NCBI GenBank assembly: GCA_001660395.1
Contig: LXWE01000006.1
Span: 1-64,000, forward strand
Reading direction: 5' to 3'
Length of the DNA: 64,000 bases
Origin: Alteromonadaceae bacterium XY-R5
Lineage (GTDB): Bacteria; Pseudomonadota; Gammaproteobacteria; Enterobacterales; Alteromonadaceae
Below, in pieces: positions 1 through 10,245 of the stretch. The notes under the pieces are model-generated. The model was not told the DNA's origin. It ran no database searches and was given only the letters and a program-made list of their open reading frames with translations. Made by a program: the position numbers and the translations under genes. How positions within the stretch are numbered: position 1 is the first letter of the stretch; every line of letters begins with the position of its first letter.

Positions 1-75
1 TTCTACTTGGTCTACAACCGCCAATTTAAAAGCGAGAGAATAATCACGCTGAGTTCGCTTTGTATATGATTTCAT
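1..75 (-). CDS. IS3-family transposase OrfA, N-terminal fragment cut by window edge
   Basis: Only the first 25 codons lie in the window, read leftward from the ATG at 75. The peptide begins MKSYTKRTQRDYSLAFKLAV, the usual opening of IS3-family OrfA helix-turn-helix proteins. A good ribosome binding site (GGAGAG) sits just upstream of the ATG. A candidate element terminus lies at about 102-127. The rest of the element is outside the window, so whether it is intact cannot be judged. The family call rests on a short peptide but fits the flanking terminal sequence. Confidence 0.7.
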   Translation of the reverse strand, partial: MKSYTKRTQRDYSLAFKLAVVDQVE

Positions 76-99
76 TACACTCTCCAAATTACGTTTGAA

Positions 100-127
100 A
101 AGTGTCAACGCTATTCAGGATGGGTCA
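100..127 (-). repeat. Candidate terminal inverted repeat of the IS3-type element
   Basis: Read on the minus strand from 127 the sequence begins TGACCCATCC and runs to the OrfA leader. IS3-family ends start with TG, and the position about 50 bases upstream of OrfA fits. The element would therefore end just beyond the alkaline phosphatase terminator. The other end is outside the window, so this is inferred from one end only. Confidence 0.5.
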
Positions 128-135
128 TTAACAAC

Positions 136-164
136 AAAAAAGGCGCCTTAATAGCGCCTTTTTT
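136..164. terminator. Intrinsic terminator (probably bidirectional) after the alkaline phosphatase gene
   Basis: Six A residues plus GGCGC, a 7-base loop, then GCGCC plus six T residues form a strong hairpin flanked by A and T tracts. It can terminate the minus-strand phosphatase and also insulates it from the IS end to the left. Confidence 0.85.
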
Positions 165-180
165 GTATCTGAGCATTACA

Positions 181-1473
181 CTATTTTTTACCCAACAAAT
201 GAAAGAGCGTCTTGGCGATATCTGTATTATCCAGATGACCAGCAAACTGCTCACTTCCTGGACCTTTAGCAAATACCTGCACATCGATGCCCGTATGGCC
301 ACCGGTTGTCCAGCCAGTGTGTGTACGTTCATCGAGTAAATGCTTCACGCCAGTATACCAAGCCTTTTGGTCCTGACCTGCTAACGCCAACAGAGCATTA
401 ATTTCCTCTGTCGTCAGGCTAAAACCAAACAGCTGTTCTGCGTCCTGAGCCAATTGTTTGGATTGAGACAAGGTTTTCGCAATCGATTCAGGAGACGCTT
501 TCAAATTATTCAACCAATGAGGTTGCCACTCATATTTACCGCCTTTAGCTATCGTCATCCCCCCCGTACTATGATCTGCGGTTACCACCATCAAAGTATC
601 TGGGTGCGCATTAATATATGCTTCTAGCCATTCAAGTGTCACCGCCATATCATGCATTTCGCCCATGGCAGCGCCAATATCATTCGCATGACCGCCCCAG
701 TCTACCTGGCTAGCTTCAACCAGTAAGAAAAAGCCTTTGTCATTTTCCAATTGCTTCACAGCTGCCTGAGTAATCTGCGGCAAACGTTGTTGTCCAGGCA
801 TATCTAAGGCCCATGGCATACCAACGGGCGCCAACAATCCCAATGCGGGTTTACCTGGAACAAGGTTACCGAGCGCATCCATCGCATCGACATATTGGTA
901 ACCTGCCTGTTTAAATTCAGACACTAAATCTCGATCTTCACGCTGGAAATATTGTTGTCCGCCGCCCAGCATCACATCAGCAGTAAAATTCCCATCTGTG
1001 CGGTCGTCGAAGTAACTATCGGCGATTTGATTATAGTTTTTGCGCGATTCATTGTGCGCGGCATAGCCGGCCGGCGTCGCGTGATTAATTTGTGACGTAA
1101 CCGCTACACCTGTCTTTAAGCCTTTATGTTTAGCCCATTCCAAAACCGTTTGTACGGGCTTTTTATCAACGTCGACGCCAATTGCGCCATTGTAAGTTTT
1201 CACTCCCGATGACAAAGCCGTCGCTCCCGCAGCTGAATCCGTTACATAACCAGATACTGGCGCGGGGTAAGTACTGGCCATCCCGACTAATAAGCGGTCG
1301 TAAACGGTGGTTTCAACCTCTTTCGTGCTGACATCATCAGCAAAATAGCGGTAAGCCGTGGTATAGGCAGGCCCCATGCCATCACCTACGACCATGATGA
1401 CATTTTTAGGTGGTGTTACCGCGTGCGCACAAAACGTCGCTGACGCTAGCACCACAGGAAGGATCGACTTCAT
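181..1473 (-). CDS. phoA: Secreted alkaline phosphatase (PhoA family)
   Basis: Hydrolyses phosphate monoesters outside the cytoplasmic membrane to scavenge phosphate. The 430-residue product starts with a signal peptide (MKSILPVVLASATFCAHA). The nucleophile motif DSAAGATAL is present, followed by metal-binding motifs DWGGHANDIG, TADHSTGG and GGHTG in family order. A longer open frame begins at 1542. The ATG at 1473 is chosen because GGAGT lies just upstream and the signal peptide then sits at the N-terminus. It is monocistronic with its own terminator at 136-164. No clear Pho box was found upstream, so phosphate control is not shown by the sequence. Confidence 0.92.
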   Translation of the reverse strand: MKSILPVVLASATFCAHAVTPPKNVIMVVGDGMGPAYTTAYRYFADDVSTKEVETTVYDRLLVGMASTYPAPVSGYVTDSAAGATALSSGVKTYNGAIGVDVDKKPVQTVLEWAKHKGLKTGVAVTSQINHATPAGYAAHNESRKNYNQIADSYFDDRTDGNFTADVMLGGGQQYFQREDRDLVSEFKQAGYQYVDAMDALGNLVPGKPALGLLAPVGMPWALDMPGQQRLPQITQAAVKQLENDKGFFLLVEASQVDWGGHANDIGAAMGEMHDMAVTLEWLEAYINAHPDTLMVVTADHSTGGMTIAKGGKYEWQPHWLNNLKASPESIAKTLSQSKQLAQDAEQLFGFSLTTEEINALLALAGQDQKAWYTGVKHLLDERTHTGWTTGGHTGIDVQVFAKGPGSEQFAGHLDNTDIAKTLFHLLGKK

Positions 1474-1933
1474 TCTGACTCCTTTATTGAATGTTATTTT
1501 TCTGCTGCCAGTATACTTATATTGTTCGCTTTTGCTCGGCATTCATCAGAGACATATCCCAACCGCAGCTTCAGCGACATAAACATGCACAGATATCGTT
1601 GTATTTCAGAACACATCAGAAGCATTTCCAGCAGAAATCTCAGTACTCCAATGCTCTGAATTCCCAGGCAGAACATCGTTTAGACATATCTGACACATCA
1701 TTTTAAGGTAAGAAATATCCGCAAAAAAGCGGTTCGCGAACTATACTCATCTGGTTGATTAAATTCCCACCAGAAAACATTCACATAATAAATGCTTGGA
1801 ATGCAGTTAATATATTTTAATTATCCAAGATTGCGCACTAGGATTCAGTTAAGCCCGAATGACTTGCCAGAACATAACCCTGACAAGGGGCACAGAAGGC
1901 GAAAGATCATCCCTACAACCAAGGATATTTATT
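1474..1933. other. Divergent intergenic region between phoA and aceA
   Basis: This 460-base stretch must hold the promoters of both divergent genes. No protein-coding gene is convincing: the open frames here lack ribosome binding sites and family resemblance. A perfect palindrome GTTCGCGAAC lies at 1732-1741, about 190 bases before aceA. AT-rich sequence follows. No promoter is assigned with confidence. Confidence 0.5.
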
Positions 1934-3529
1934 ATGTCACAGTATCAAAACGATATCGCAGCGTTCGAAACTCTGATTGGCACCAAACAAGGTACCTGGA
2001 ACGCTATCAATCCTGAATATGCTGCGCGTATGAAGGCACAAAACCGCTTCAAAACCGGCCTGGACATCGCAAAGTATACTGCTGCCATTATGCGTAAAGA
2101 TATGGAAGAGTATGACGCTGACTGTTCACAGTACACTCAGTCACTGGGCTGCTGGCATGGTTTCGTGGGTCAGCAGAAGCTGATTTCCATTAAAAAGCAT
2201 TTTAATAGCACCAACAAACGTTATCTTTACCTGTCAGGGTGGATGGTTGCTGCCCTGCGTTCAGAGTTTGGCCCTCTGCCAGACCAGTCCATGCATGAAA
2301 AAACGTCCGTTCCGGCACTCATCGAAGAGCTTTACACCTTTCTGCGCCAGGCTGACACTCGTGAATTAGGCGATCTATTCCGTCAATTGGACTCAGCGCG
2401 AGAAGCCGGTAAAGACACGGCGGAAATTCAGGCCAAAATCGACAGCTTCGAAACTCACGTAGTGCCTATTATTGCGGACATCGATGCAGGCTTTGGTAAT
2501 GAAGAAGCAACTTACCTGTTAGCCAAGAAAATGATCGAAGCTGGCGCCTGTTGTATTCAAATTGAAAACCAGGTATCTGACGCGAAGCAGTGTGGTCACC
2601 AGGACGGTAAGGTAACCGTACCTCATGAAGACTTCCTGGCAAAAATTAACGCTGTGCGTTACGCCTTCCTTGAGCTGGGTGTAGATGATGGCGTCATTGT
2701 TGCCCGCACCGACTCTCTGGGAGCTGGCCTGACTCAGAAAATTCCAGTTTCGACCAGTGCTGGTGATTTGGCTTCGCAATACAATGCTTATTTAGCAACA
2801 ACTCCTATCAACGGCGTTGAAGACCTGATTGAAGGCGATATGGTACTGAAACAGGGCAGCGAACTGGTAAAACCGGTACGTTTACCTAACGGTCTGTTCC
2901 GCTTCAAAGACAACACTGGTTTTGATCGTGTGGTACTTGACTGTATTACCTCGTTACAAAATGGCGCAGATCTGCTTTGGATTGAAACTGAAAAACCTCA
3001 CGTTGGCCAAATCGCTGCGATGGTTAACGCCATCCGTGAAGTAGTACCTAATGCGAAACTGGTTTACAACAACTCGCCGTCATTCAACTGGACCCTTAAC
3101 TTCCGTCAACAGGTCTTTGATATTTGGAAAGAGGAAGGTCGCGACGTAAGTGCTTACACCCGCGAAGATCTGATGCAGGCTAAGTACGACGAAACCGAAC
3201 TTGCAGCTGTGGCTGATGAGAAGGTACGTACATTCCAGGCAGATGCAGCTCGCGAAGCAGGTATTTTCCATCACCTGATCACATTACCAACTTATCACAC
3301 TGCGGCATTGTCAACAGACGATCTGGCCCAGGGTTACTTCGGCGAAGAAGGCATGCTGGCTTATGTACGTGGCGTACAACGTCGTGAAATTCGTGGTGGC
3401 TTAGCGTGTGTTAAACACCAGGCGATGGCAGGTTCAAATATCGGTGACGATCATAAAGAATATTTCTCTGGTGACCAGGCCCTTAAAGCAGCTGGTAAAG
3501 ACAACACCATGAACCAATTCGGCTAATTC
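1934..3529 (+). CDS. aceA: Isocitrate lyase (long, ~531-residue type)
   Basis: Cleaves isocitrate to glyoxylate and succinate, the first step of the glyoxylate shunt, in the cytoplasm. The signature around the catalytic cysteine reads AKQCGHQDGK at roughly residue 217. DIDAGFG, a metal/substrate loop, lies about 40 residues earlier. The length matches the long AceA type of Pseudomonas and marine gammaproteobacteria rather than the ~430-residue E. coli enzyme. The open frame extends upstream to 1859. The ATG at 1934 is preferred because AAGGAT lies just before it and the family begins MSQYQ. The coding sequence through NQFG ends at 3523, with the TAA at 3524-3526 just inside this interval. The LysR gene and malate synthase follow. 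Confidence 0.93.
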
Positions 3530-3548
3530 CCGCATATTCATGCAACGT

Positions 3549-3578
3549 AAAAGAGCAGGGTTACCCTGCTCTTTTTTT
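3549..3578 (+). terminator. Intrinsic terminator after aceA
   Basis: An 11-base perfect stem (AAAGAGCAGGG and its complement) with a three-base loop is followed by a T run. It is a textbook Rho-independent terminator placed 20 bases after the isocitrate lyase stop. Confidence 0.92.
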
Positions 3579-3842
3579 ATCTTGTGAGCAAACTTACTCA
3601 GGTGAAAATTCTAAGCTACGCTTAATTGGTCGGTTATTTCACCAAGCATCATTCACTTCAAAAATAAATAAAGCAGCCTAATTATTCAGCTTTCGACACG
3701 ACGCACTACGACTAAACCGAAACAAAACATTGATTTTAAAACAATTAAAATTAACAACGTAATTTCTGTAAATGTTCTGACAGGACAATTACAACGTGAT
3801 AAATTCGGTATAAGCATTAAAAAACACGGACTGATTAATACA

Positions 3843-4787
3843 ATGAATATATCTAAAGTTGATTTAAATTTGCTTGTCTACCTCGACGTTCTATTGAGAG
3901 AGGGCAGCGTAACCAAAGCTGCAAATCAACTGAGTATTACTCAGCCGGCCATGAGTAACGGCTTAAAACGCTTACGGGATTTGTTCAAAGATCCTCTGCT
4001 TGTGCGCACGAGCGATGGCATGACACCGACGAAACGAGCACTTGAATTGCAGCCGATTATTCGCGATGTCTTGTCCAAACTGGAGGCATCGATTCAGCCT
4101 GAGACTGACTTCACTCCAGAAACCAGCACCCGTACGTTCCGCATCATGGCCAGTGATTACGCTGAGTCGACACTTTTGCCTGAGGTGATTCGTAAACTAG
4201 GTAAACAGGCCCCAAATATCACACTCGATTTAATTACCCCAAGTGACGTGACCTTTCATGATGTTGAACAAGGTAAGGTGGATATGGCAGTTAACCGTTT
4301 TGATGAGCTGCCATTGTCTTTTCACCAAAAGGTTATCTGGTATGACACATTTTCCTGCGTCATCAATAGTCGACACCCCATTATTCAGCATTTTGATTTA
4401 GATAATTATCTGAAATCTCAGCACATTTGGGTAAGTAAAACTGGCTTTGGCGTAGGCGTTGGCGTTGACCCTAATGAGGTTCAAAAGCTCGGCTGGGTGG
4501 ATGCCGAGCTTACAAAGATGAATAAGAAGCGTGATATACGTGTATTTACCCGCCACTACCATGTGGCCTTGCAATTGGCAAAAACCCAAAATCTGGTTGC
4601 TACACTGCCAACAAAAGCGGCTAGGTTGTATAAAAATGACCCAGAAATTAAGGTGGTTGAACCGCCTTTTGATATTCCGCCCATCGCATTAAAAATGGCA
4701 TGGTCGGCTTTGTTGCATCACGACGCAGGCCATATCTGGTTGCGCCGCTTAATCTCAGATGTGGCCAAGGAACAATCTGATTTATAA
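3843..4787 (+). CDS. LysR-family transcriptional regulator
   Basis: The 314-residue protein has an N-terminal winged helix-turn-helix (about residues 6-65, with VTKAANQLSITQPAMSNGLK as the helix-turn-helix) and a C-terminal periplasmic-binding-protein-like effector domain. It sits between isocitrate lyase and malate synthase G, all in the same direction, with its own ~265-base upstream region after the aceA terminator. The location suggests that it controls the glyoxylate shunt, possibly sensing glyoxylate or an acid of that pathway. This role is inferred from position. The aceA terminator upstream makes co-transcription with aceA unlikely. Confidence 0.85.
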   Translation: MNISKVDLNLLVYLDVLLREGSVTKAANQLSITQPAMSNGLKRLRDLFKDPLLVRTSDGMTPTKRALELQPIIRDVLSKLEASIQPETDFTPETSTRTFRIMASDYAESTLLPEVIRKLGKQAPNITLDLITPSDVTFHDVEQGKVDMAVNRFDELPLSFHQKVIWYDTFSCVINSRHPIIQHFDLDNYLKSQHIWVSKTGFGVGVGVDPNEVQKLGWVDAELTKMNKKRDIRVFTRHYHVALQLAKTQNLVATLPTKAARLYKNDPEIKVVEPPFDIPPIALKMAWSALLHHDAGHIWLRRLISDVAKEQSDL

Positions 4788-4906
4788 AAGATTACGCCAC
4801 CTGGAACATTCACTGAATTTATTACAGGGATAGGAACCATAAATTCAACAATGGGTATTTGTTTTCTTACACTGACAAGTACACAGACTATTGAATGGAG
4901 TGCATT

Positions 4907-7081
4907 ATGCAGGGTTATATCCAACGTGGCCGGCTCCAGGTGGCCAAACAATTAGATACATTTATTCAAGAAGAGGCTTTGCCCGGCACTCAGGTAACGT
5001 CTGACGTATTCTGGCAAGGCTTTGAAAACATTCTTGCTGACCTCGCCCCTGTAAACCGCACATTACTGGCAACTCGGGACAAACTACAACAGCAAATAGA
5101 TGACTATTGTCAGCAGAATAAACCTCTTAATCCCGAGGCTTATAAGGCATTTCTGACCGACATCGGTTACTTAGTTGAGCAACCTTCCAGCGTAGCTATT
5201 ACCACCAGCAATGTTGATGCTGAGGTTGCTACTATGGCTGGCCCCCAATTAGTCGTACCAATTAATAATGCCCGCTACGCCTTAAATGCTGCTAATGCTC
5301 GCTGGGGAAGCCTTTACGATGCACTTTATGGTACTGACGTCATTTCTGACGAAGGCGGCGCCGAAGCAGGTACAAGTTATAACCCAGTCAGAGGGGCCAA
5401 AGTCATCGATACGGCCAGGGGCTATTTAGATAGCATTGCCCCACTGGTTATCGGAAGTCACCATGACGCAATCAAATACGTCATTCAATCAGGACATTTA
5501 CAGGTAAGCCTCAAAGATGGTCAGCAGGTTAGCTTGAAGCAACCAGCCCAGTACCTTGGATATCAAGGTAATATCGAATCTCCCACTGCAATTCTTCTGG
5601 TTAATAACGGCCTGCATGTGGAGCTTCAAATAGATGCCTCCCATCCAATTGGAAAGGCTGACCCTGCAGGTTTAAAGGACATTTTATTAGAAGCAGCCCT
5701 GACGACCATCATGGACTGCGAAGACTCTGTCGCAGCGGTAGACGCCGAAGATAAAACCTTAGTTTATCGTAATTGGCTGGGCCTCATGAAGGGTACCCTA
5801 AGCACCCCCGTCAGCAAAGGGGGGCGCCTATTCGATCGCTGTATGAATCCAGACAGAGAATATGATACACCTGAAGGCGATAGGCTAGCTCTCAAAGGGC
5901 GCAGCATGATGTTTGTCCGCAACGTGGGACATTTAATGACAAACGATGCCATCCTTTTCGAGGGTAACGAAATTCCTGAAGGAATTATGGATGCCATGGT
6001 GACTAGTTTAATCGCGAAACATGATTTACTAGGCAACAGTCAATTCAAGAATAGCACCCAAGGCAGCATCTATATTGTTAAACCCAAAATGCACGGCCCT
6101 GAAGAAGTTGCTTTCGCTAATAATTTATTTGAACGTGTGGAAGAGGTATTAGGCCTTGCCGCCAATACGTTGAAAATGGGCATTATGGATGAAGAGCGCC
6201 GCACCAGCGTGAATCTGGCTGCCTGTATAAAAGCTGCGAGTAGCCGCGCGGTATTTATCAATACCGGCTTTTTGGACCGAACTGGTGATGAAATTCATAC
6301 GTCCATGCTGTTAGGTCCGTTTGCCCCTAAAGCCGAATTAAAGTCACGCCCATGGCTAGTTGCTTATGAAAAAGCCAATGTGGTCACTGGTTTAAATTGT
6401 GGTCTGTCTGGTAAAGCCCAAATTGGTAAGGGAATGTGGCCCATCCCAGACCAAATGGCCAATATGATGGCGACTAAAGTGGGTCATCCTAAGGCTGGCG
6501 CAAACACAGCCTGGGTTCCCTCACCAACGGCCGCAACTCTGCATAGCCTTCATTATCATCAAATCGATGTGTTTGGAATTCAGCAAGCGTTAAGTGAGCA
6601 AACTTATGATGGTCTTAATGACATGCTCACTGTTCCGCTGTTAGAAGAAACATTATCTGCAGATGTTATCCAGCGCGAGTTAGATAACAATGTACAGGGA
6701 ATTCTGGGATACGTAGTGCGCTGGGTACATCAAGGTGTTGGCTGCTCAAAAGTACCGGATATTAACAATGTCGGCTTGATGGAGGACAGAGCAACATTAC
6801 GAATTTCAAGTCAACATATCGCTAACTGGTTAGAACATGGCATTGTGAGTGAAAAACAGGTGGACAACTCACTAGGGAAACTAGCTGAGTTGGTGGATAA
6901 GCAAAATCAAGGCGATGCCGAGTACATTCCAATGCTGCCGGATCTCGCAAATTCTATCGCATTTCAGGCAGCTAAAGCCTTGATTTTTGATGGTAAAGCC
7001 CAACCTAATGGTTATACAGAACCTTTACTGCATGCCAAACGTAAAGAGATGAAACTTAAGCTTTCTGGAACGTTGCATTAA
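4907..7081 (+). CDS. glcB: Malate synthase G
   Basis: Condenses glyoxylate with acetyl-CoA to malate, the second step of the glyoxylate shunt. The ~724-residue length is that of the monomeric G isoform (E. coli GlcB is 723). Recognisable blocks are [18 protein letters not shown] in the first half, then [15 protein letters not shown] and [18 protein letters not shown] in the catalytic second half. The open frame starts at 4895. The second ATG (4907) is preferred because GGAG lies six bases upstream of it and the first ATG has no ribosome binding site. The gene follows the LysR gene by about 120 bases and ends at a strong terminator. Confidence 0.93.
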   Translation: MQGYIQRGRLQVAKQLDTFIQEEALPGTQVTSDVFWQGFENILADLAPVNRTLLATRDKLQQQIDDYCQQNKPLNPEAYKAFLTDIGYLVEQPSSVAITTSNVDAEVATMAGPQLVVPINNARYALNAANARWGSLYDALYGTDVISDEGGAEAGTSYNPVRGAKVIDTARGYLDSIAPLVIGSHHDAIKYVIQSGHLQVSLKDGQQVSLKQPAQYLGYQGNIESPTAILLVNNGLHVELQIDASHPIGKADPAGLKDILLEAALTTIMDCEDSVAAVDAEDKTLVYRNWLGLMKGTLSTPVSKGGRLFDRCMNPDREYDTPEGDRLALKGRSMMFVRNVGHLMTNDAILFEGNEIPEGIMDAMVTSLIAKHDLLGNSQFKNSTQGSIYIVKPKMHGPEEVAFANNLFERVEEVLGLAANTLKMGIMDEERRTSVNLAACIKAASSRAVFINTGFLDRTGDEIHTSMLLGPFAPKAELKSRPWLVAYEKANVVTGLNCGLSGKAQIGKGMWPIPDQMANMMATKVGHPKAGANTAWVPSPTAATLHSLHYHQIDVFGIQQALSEQTYDGLNDMLTVPLLEETLSADVIQRELDNNVQGILGYVVRWVHQGVGCSKVPDINNVGLMEDRATLRISSQHIANWLEHGIVSEKQVDNSLGKLAELVDKQNQGDAEYIPMLPDLANSIAFQAAKALIFDGKAQPNGYTEPLLHAKRKEMKLKLSGTLH

Positions 7082-7110
7082 TTATTGGACATAGTAATGC
7101 AAACACGTAT

Positions 7111-7139
7111 TGCCTGGGGTCCCCCCCAGGCATTTTTTT
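7111..7139 (+). terminator. Intrinsic terminator after malate synthase G
   Basis: TGCCTGGG pairs with CCCAGGCA across a short C-rich loop, followed by seven T residues. It lies 30 bases after the glcB stop and just before the converging epimerase gene. Confidence 0.9.
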
Positions 7140-7153
7140 ATGCCTGCAGAACC

Positions 7154-8176
7154 TTAAGACACAATTCCATAGTAACCTTTATACCAGGATACGAAATTAG
7201 CAACACCTTCTTTAATTGAGGTTGTCGGTCTGTAATCCACATCTTTGACCAATGCTTCAACATCAGCATAGGTATCAGGCACATCCCCTGGCTGCATTGG
7301 CAGCAACTCTTTTTTAGCCTTCATGCCCAGAGCATCTTCCAGAGTCTCGATATATTCAAGTAAATGTACAGGTGTTTGCGCACCGATGTTATATACACGC
7401 CATGGAGCTTTGCTTGAACTTGAGTCTGGATTTGTTCCCTGCCAATTGGGATTTGATTGAGCCGGATGATCCAAGGTAGCAATGATTCCCTGCACAATAT
7501 CGTCGATATAAGTAAAGTCGCGACGGTGATTACCATAGTTAAACACTTTGATAGGTTCACCTTTAATAATGGCATTCGTAAACTTAAAGAGCGCCATATC
7601 AGGACGCCCCCAGGGGCCATAAACGGTAAAGAAACGTAAGCCAGTCGTCGGCAGGCCATAAAGATGACTGTATGTATGCGCCATCAATTCATTTGCTTTC
7701 TTACTGGCTGCATATAAAGACACAGGGTGGTCGACATTATCTTCCACCGAGAATGGCATTTTCTCATTCGCCCCGTATACCGAGCTAGAAGACGCATAAA
7801 CAAGATGCTGAATATTATGATGACGACAGCCTTCCAGAATATTCATAAAGCCGACTATATTGGCATCAATATACGCATGCGGATTTTCAATGGAATAACG
7901 TACTCCTGCCTGTGCTGCAAGATGAACGACTTTGTCGAAACCCTGCGTTGCAAATAGCGCTTCCATGCCTGCACGATCAGCCACATCTAATTTGATAAAA
8001 GAAAACTTAGCAGCGTTTTCCTGCGCTTGAATGTCCTTTATTCTCGCCTCTTTCAAGCTAACTTCGTAGTAATCGTTAAGATTATCGATTCCGACGACTT
8101 CATCCCCTCGGGCAAGTAAAAATTTGCTGACATGCGCACCGATAAAGCCTGCCGCGCCAGTAACTAAGATCTTCAT
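7154..8176 (-). CDS. NAD-dependent UDP-sugar 4-epimerase (UDP-glucuronate epimerase type)
   Basis: A short-chain dehydrogenase/reductase-type epimerase that most likely interconverts UDP-glucuronate and UDP-galacturonate for surface polysaccharides. The 340-residue protein has the N-terminal NAD-binding motif [11 protein letters not shown] (residues 7-17) and the catalytic YAASK. The sequence [17 protein letters not shown] after the Rossmann start is typical of the CapI/LspL uronate epimerases. AAGGAT precedes the ATG. It follows the HPr-rel-A type operon after 76 bases on the same strand and may be read with it. An acidic sugar product would suit the exopolysaccharide locus further right. 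Substrate is inferred from family resemblance. Confidence 0.85.
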   Translation of the reverse strand: MKILVTGAAGFIGAHVSKFLLARGDEVVGIDNLNDYYEVSLKEARIKDIQAQENAAKFSFIKLDVADRAGMEALFATQGFDKVVHLAAQAGVRYSIENPHAYIDANIVGFMNILEGCRHHNIQHLVYASSSSVYGANEKMPFSVEDNVDHPVSLYAASKKANELMAHTYSHLYGLPTTGLRFFTVYGPWGRPDMALFKFTNAIIKGEPIKVFNYGNHRRDFTYIDDIVQGIIATLDHPAQSNPNWQGTNPDSSSSKAPWRVYNIGAQTPVHLLEYIETLEDALGMKAKKELLPMQPGDVPDTYADVEALVKDVDYRPTTSIKEGVANFVSWYKGYYGIVS

Positions 8177-8252
8177 AATTCATCCTTAAGTCGTTTGGAA
8201 ACGAGTAATGCTAGCTATTCTAAATGATTGTTAGACAAGATAGATGCCAAAA

Positions 8253-9371
8253 TTATTTTAAATTTTTTTGCACCTCATCCTTTTCGAAGACATGCTGACC
8301 AAACACACTTTGAATACCTAATACAACTGATTTACTGAGTAAATGGTAGGCCAATATATGCAACGGCATCTTTTGAAAATGTCCTCGGATATATGCCATA
8401 AAATGCGCAAATCCCGCGCCTTTAGGTTTGGCATAAGGATGGTTAGGTGCAAGCACCTTAGAAAACACGAATTTAGTTAAATAAGATAATGCGCCAAATC
8501 TGCGCTGCAGGAGTTCATAGGTTTTTTCATCGACAGGGGTATTCAAGTACCGACGACAAAAATAACACGCTATATACAGTTCATAATCGAAACGGCTTTT
8601 TTCAGCCAAATCCAATAGAGTATCCCAATAACCGACCTCTTGTGCTTCAGCCATTAGCAGGTGAAGATCAAACAGATCGCGAAATCCATGTTTAAAGTCC
8701 TCATTAAATAACAAGTGCACCAGGCAGTGCAGTGTCATTGCTGCTTCAGAGAAAATTTGAAAACCATCAACTGTCTCTCGAATCTGGCCAGCAAACAACC
8801 CCATATCAAAGGCTCGCCCAGAGACTGGCGGCACTAAATTATGGTGTAAATCCAGATTTGTGCCTCTGTTGCCATGCCTCAGGGGAGGCACTTCATGCGT
8901 CCACCGGCGATAGTAATTCTGATCATAATCAGTCAGCGGCTCACTTATCCATCCGGTTAAGCACAAATACTTTTCAGCTGCGCTAATAGCATTACGCTCA
9001 ACCAGGACATCAATATCTCCATAAGTTCTTGCTGCGCCTATTTTGTTACCACTGAGGCTATAGGCAGCCCCCTTTAAAAAAACAACGTACTGACTATATT
9101 TATGTAAACTTGCTTTCAATTCTTTAGCTTCAAAGTGAACCTGAAAATTCATTTTCGCTACTAATAACTCAGCATTAATCATGTGATGCTGAGTATATTT
9201 AGGCAAATCCTCGAAATGTCCGCTATCTCGGAAACGCTGAGCAAACCTGGCGAGTAACTGATGATGACGAAGCACTTCTATCAGCCTTTGCCAGCCAGAT
9301 AGTGTGATATGTATGTATTGCTCTGGCTCCCGATACAAAGTAAACAATGAATTCCAATGAATCTCAGACAT
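8253..9371 (-). CDS. Nucleotidyltransferase-fold protein of an HPr-rel-A type cassette
   Basis: A 372-residue cytoplasmic protein of the uncharacterised nucleotidyltransferase family (NTP_transf_5 type). The core signature is FLKGAAYSL followed by TYGDIDVLV, giving the paired aspartates D119 and D121 expected to bind metal. A later conserved block is NLDLHHNLV. The start codon overlaps the end of the kinase-like gene by eight bases, so translation is probably coupled. Such proteins recur with HprK-related kinase A and a PqqD-like protein. The substrate is unknown. AMP transfer or another nucleotidyl transfer to a protein or sugar is possible but not shown. Confidence 0.75.
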   Translation of the reverse strand: MSEIHWNSLFTLYREPEQYIHITLSGWQRLIEVLRHHQLLARFAQRFRDSGHFEDLPKYTQHHMINAELLVAKMNFQVHFEAKELKASLHKYSQYVVFLKGAAYSLSGNKIGAARTYGDIDVLVERNAISAAEKYLCLTGWISEPLTDYDQNYYRRWTHEVPPLRHGNRGTNLDLHHNLVPPVSGRAFDMGLFAGQIRETVDGFQIFSEAAMTLHCLVHLLFNEDFKHGFRDLFDLHLLMAEAQEVGYWDTLLDLAEKSRFDYELYIACYFCRRYLNTPVDEKTYELLQRRFGALSYLTKFVFSKVLAPNHPYAKPKGAGFAHFMAYIRGHFQKMPLHILAYHLLSKSVVLGIQSVFGQHVFEKDEVQKNLK

Positions 9372-10227
9372 TGCCTAACACATCCTCTTCCAGAAAAATC
9401 TTAACCAACTCGAGATCATTATGAAAAATTTCCCAGCAGTCCGCATGTTCCATTACCTGCACTAGCGTATCAAAGCCAGTTTTTCCTATCACGCCGAAGT
9501 TAAACGCATTCTGTGCTAGCTGCATAAAAGCCTGGGTTTTATCTAACTGATAAATACTAAGTTGTTCAGATTCGCGGAAGTTAGGAAAGACGATAGCCTT
9601 GATCTCAGCTTCCTGAGTATTCAAAGCCCAACTTTCTGCAGGCGGGGCAAGATGAGCCACGTTTCCCTTATGGGTTCCTGTCGCAATTGAGGAAAAAGCA
9701 GCATGAGGAAACCACTCTTTTGCCAGTTCAATTGAGCGATTTTTTAAACAAATTGGCCTGACAAAAGGGATAACCCGATTAGTCCCTGGAAGCAGTAATG
9801 CCATTTCATCTGATAGGAGCCGCCATCCATTGAAAGCAAGGTAAGAGGTTAATGTACTCTTTCCTGACCCTGGGGGAGCAGGAAAAAGTATCGCCTGATT
9901 TCCCTTGGCCAACACCGCAGAATGAATAATAACGTACTGAAGTTCATTGCTCGCCACAGCAAAATTCATTCCCCATTCTAATAACGCGTAGGCCTGTTCG
10001 AGCGGTAATGGCTTAAAGGGCTCCTTCTGACCCAATATAAATCGGGCCTGTGGTTTTACAACTTTCCGTACCCCTCCTGTCGATAGGACATTTATCTCGT
10101 AGTCGCAAACACCATCGGTTGTAATAGCAGGCGCGTAAATAGCCCTCAAGTTTTCTTTAACAAAACCAATATTTGTATTAATTGAAAACTGAAAAGGTGG
10201 AAGTGATAGTGCGATAGGGTAATCCAT
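9364..10227 (-). CDS. HprK-related kinase A
   Basis: A ~287-residue protein resembling the C-terminal half of HPr kinase/phosphorylase. The Walker A motif PGSGKST lies near residue 120 and is followed by LLSDEMALL, matching the acidic segment after the P-loop of HprK. True HPr kinases are longer and act on HPr, and no HPr gene is nearby. The gene lies between a PqqD-like gene (18 bases upstream) and the nucleotidyltransferase (8-base overlap). A TTG one codon upstream (10230) is an alternative start; the ATG is chosen. It may phosphorylate a protein or small molecule of the cassette. The target is unknown. Confidence 0.8.
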   Translation of the reverse strand: MDYPIALSLPPFQFSINTNIGFVKENLRAIYAPAITTDGVCDYEINVLSTGGVRKVVKPQARFILGQKEPFKPLPLEQAYALLEWGMNFAVASNELQYVIIHSAVLAKGNQAILFPAPPGSGKSTLTSYLAFNGWRLLSDEMALLLPGTNRVIPFVRPICLKNRSIELAKEWFPHAAFSSIATGTHKGNVAHLAPPAESWALNTQEAEIKAIVFPNFRESEQLSIYQLDKTQAFMQLAQNAFNFGVIGKTGFDTLVQVMEHADCWEIFHNDLELVKIFLEEDVLGNV

Positions 10228-10245
10228 CAACCTTGATATCCCTGA

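Noticed and set aside
1474-1560. Possible Pho box before the alkaline phosphatase
   Set aside because: No pair of CTGTCAT-like repeats with proper spacing could be found by eye.
7111-7139. glcB terminator also serving the converging epimerase gene
   Set aside because: On the minus strand the hairpin is not followed by a T run.
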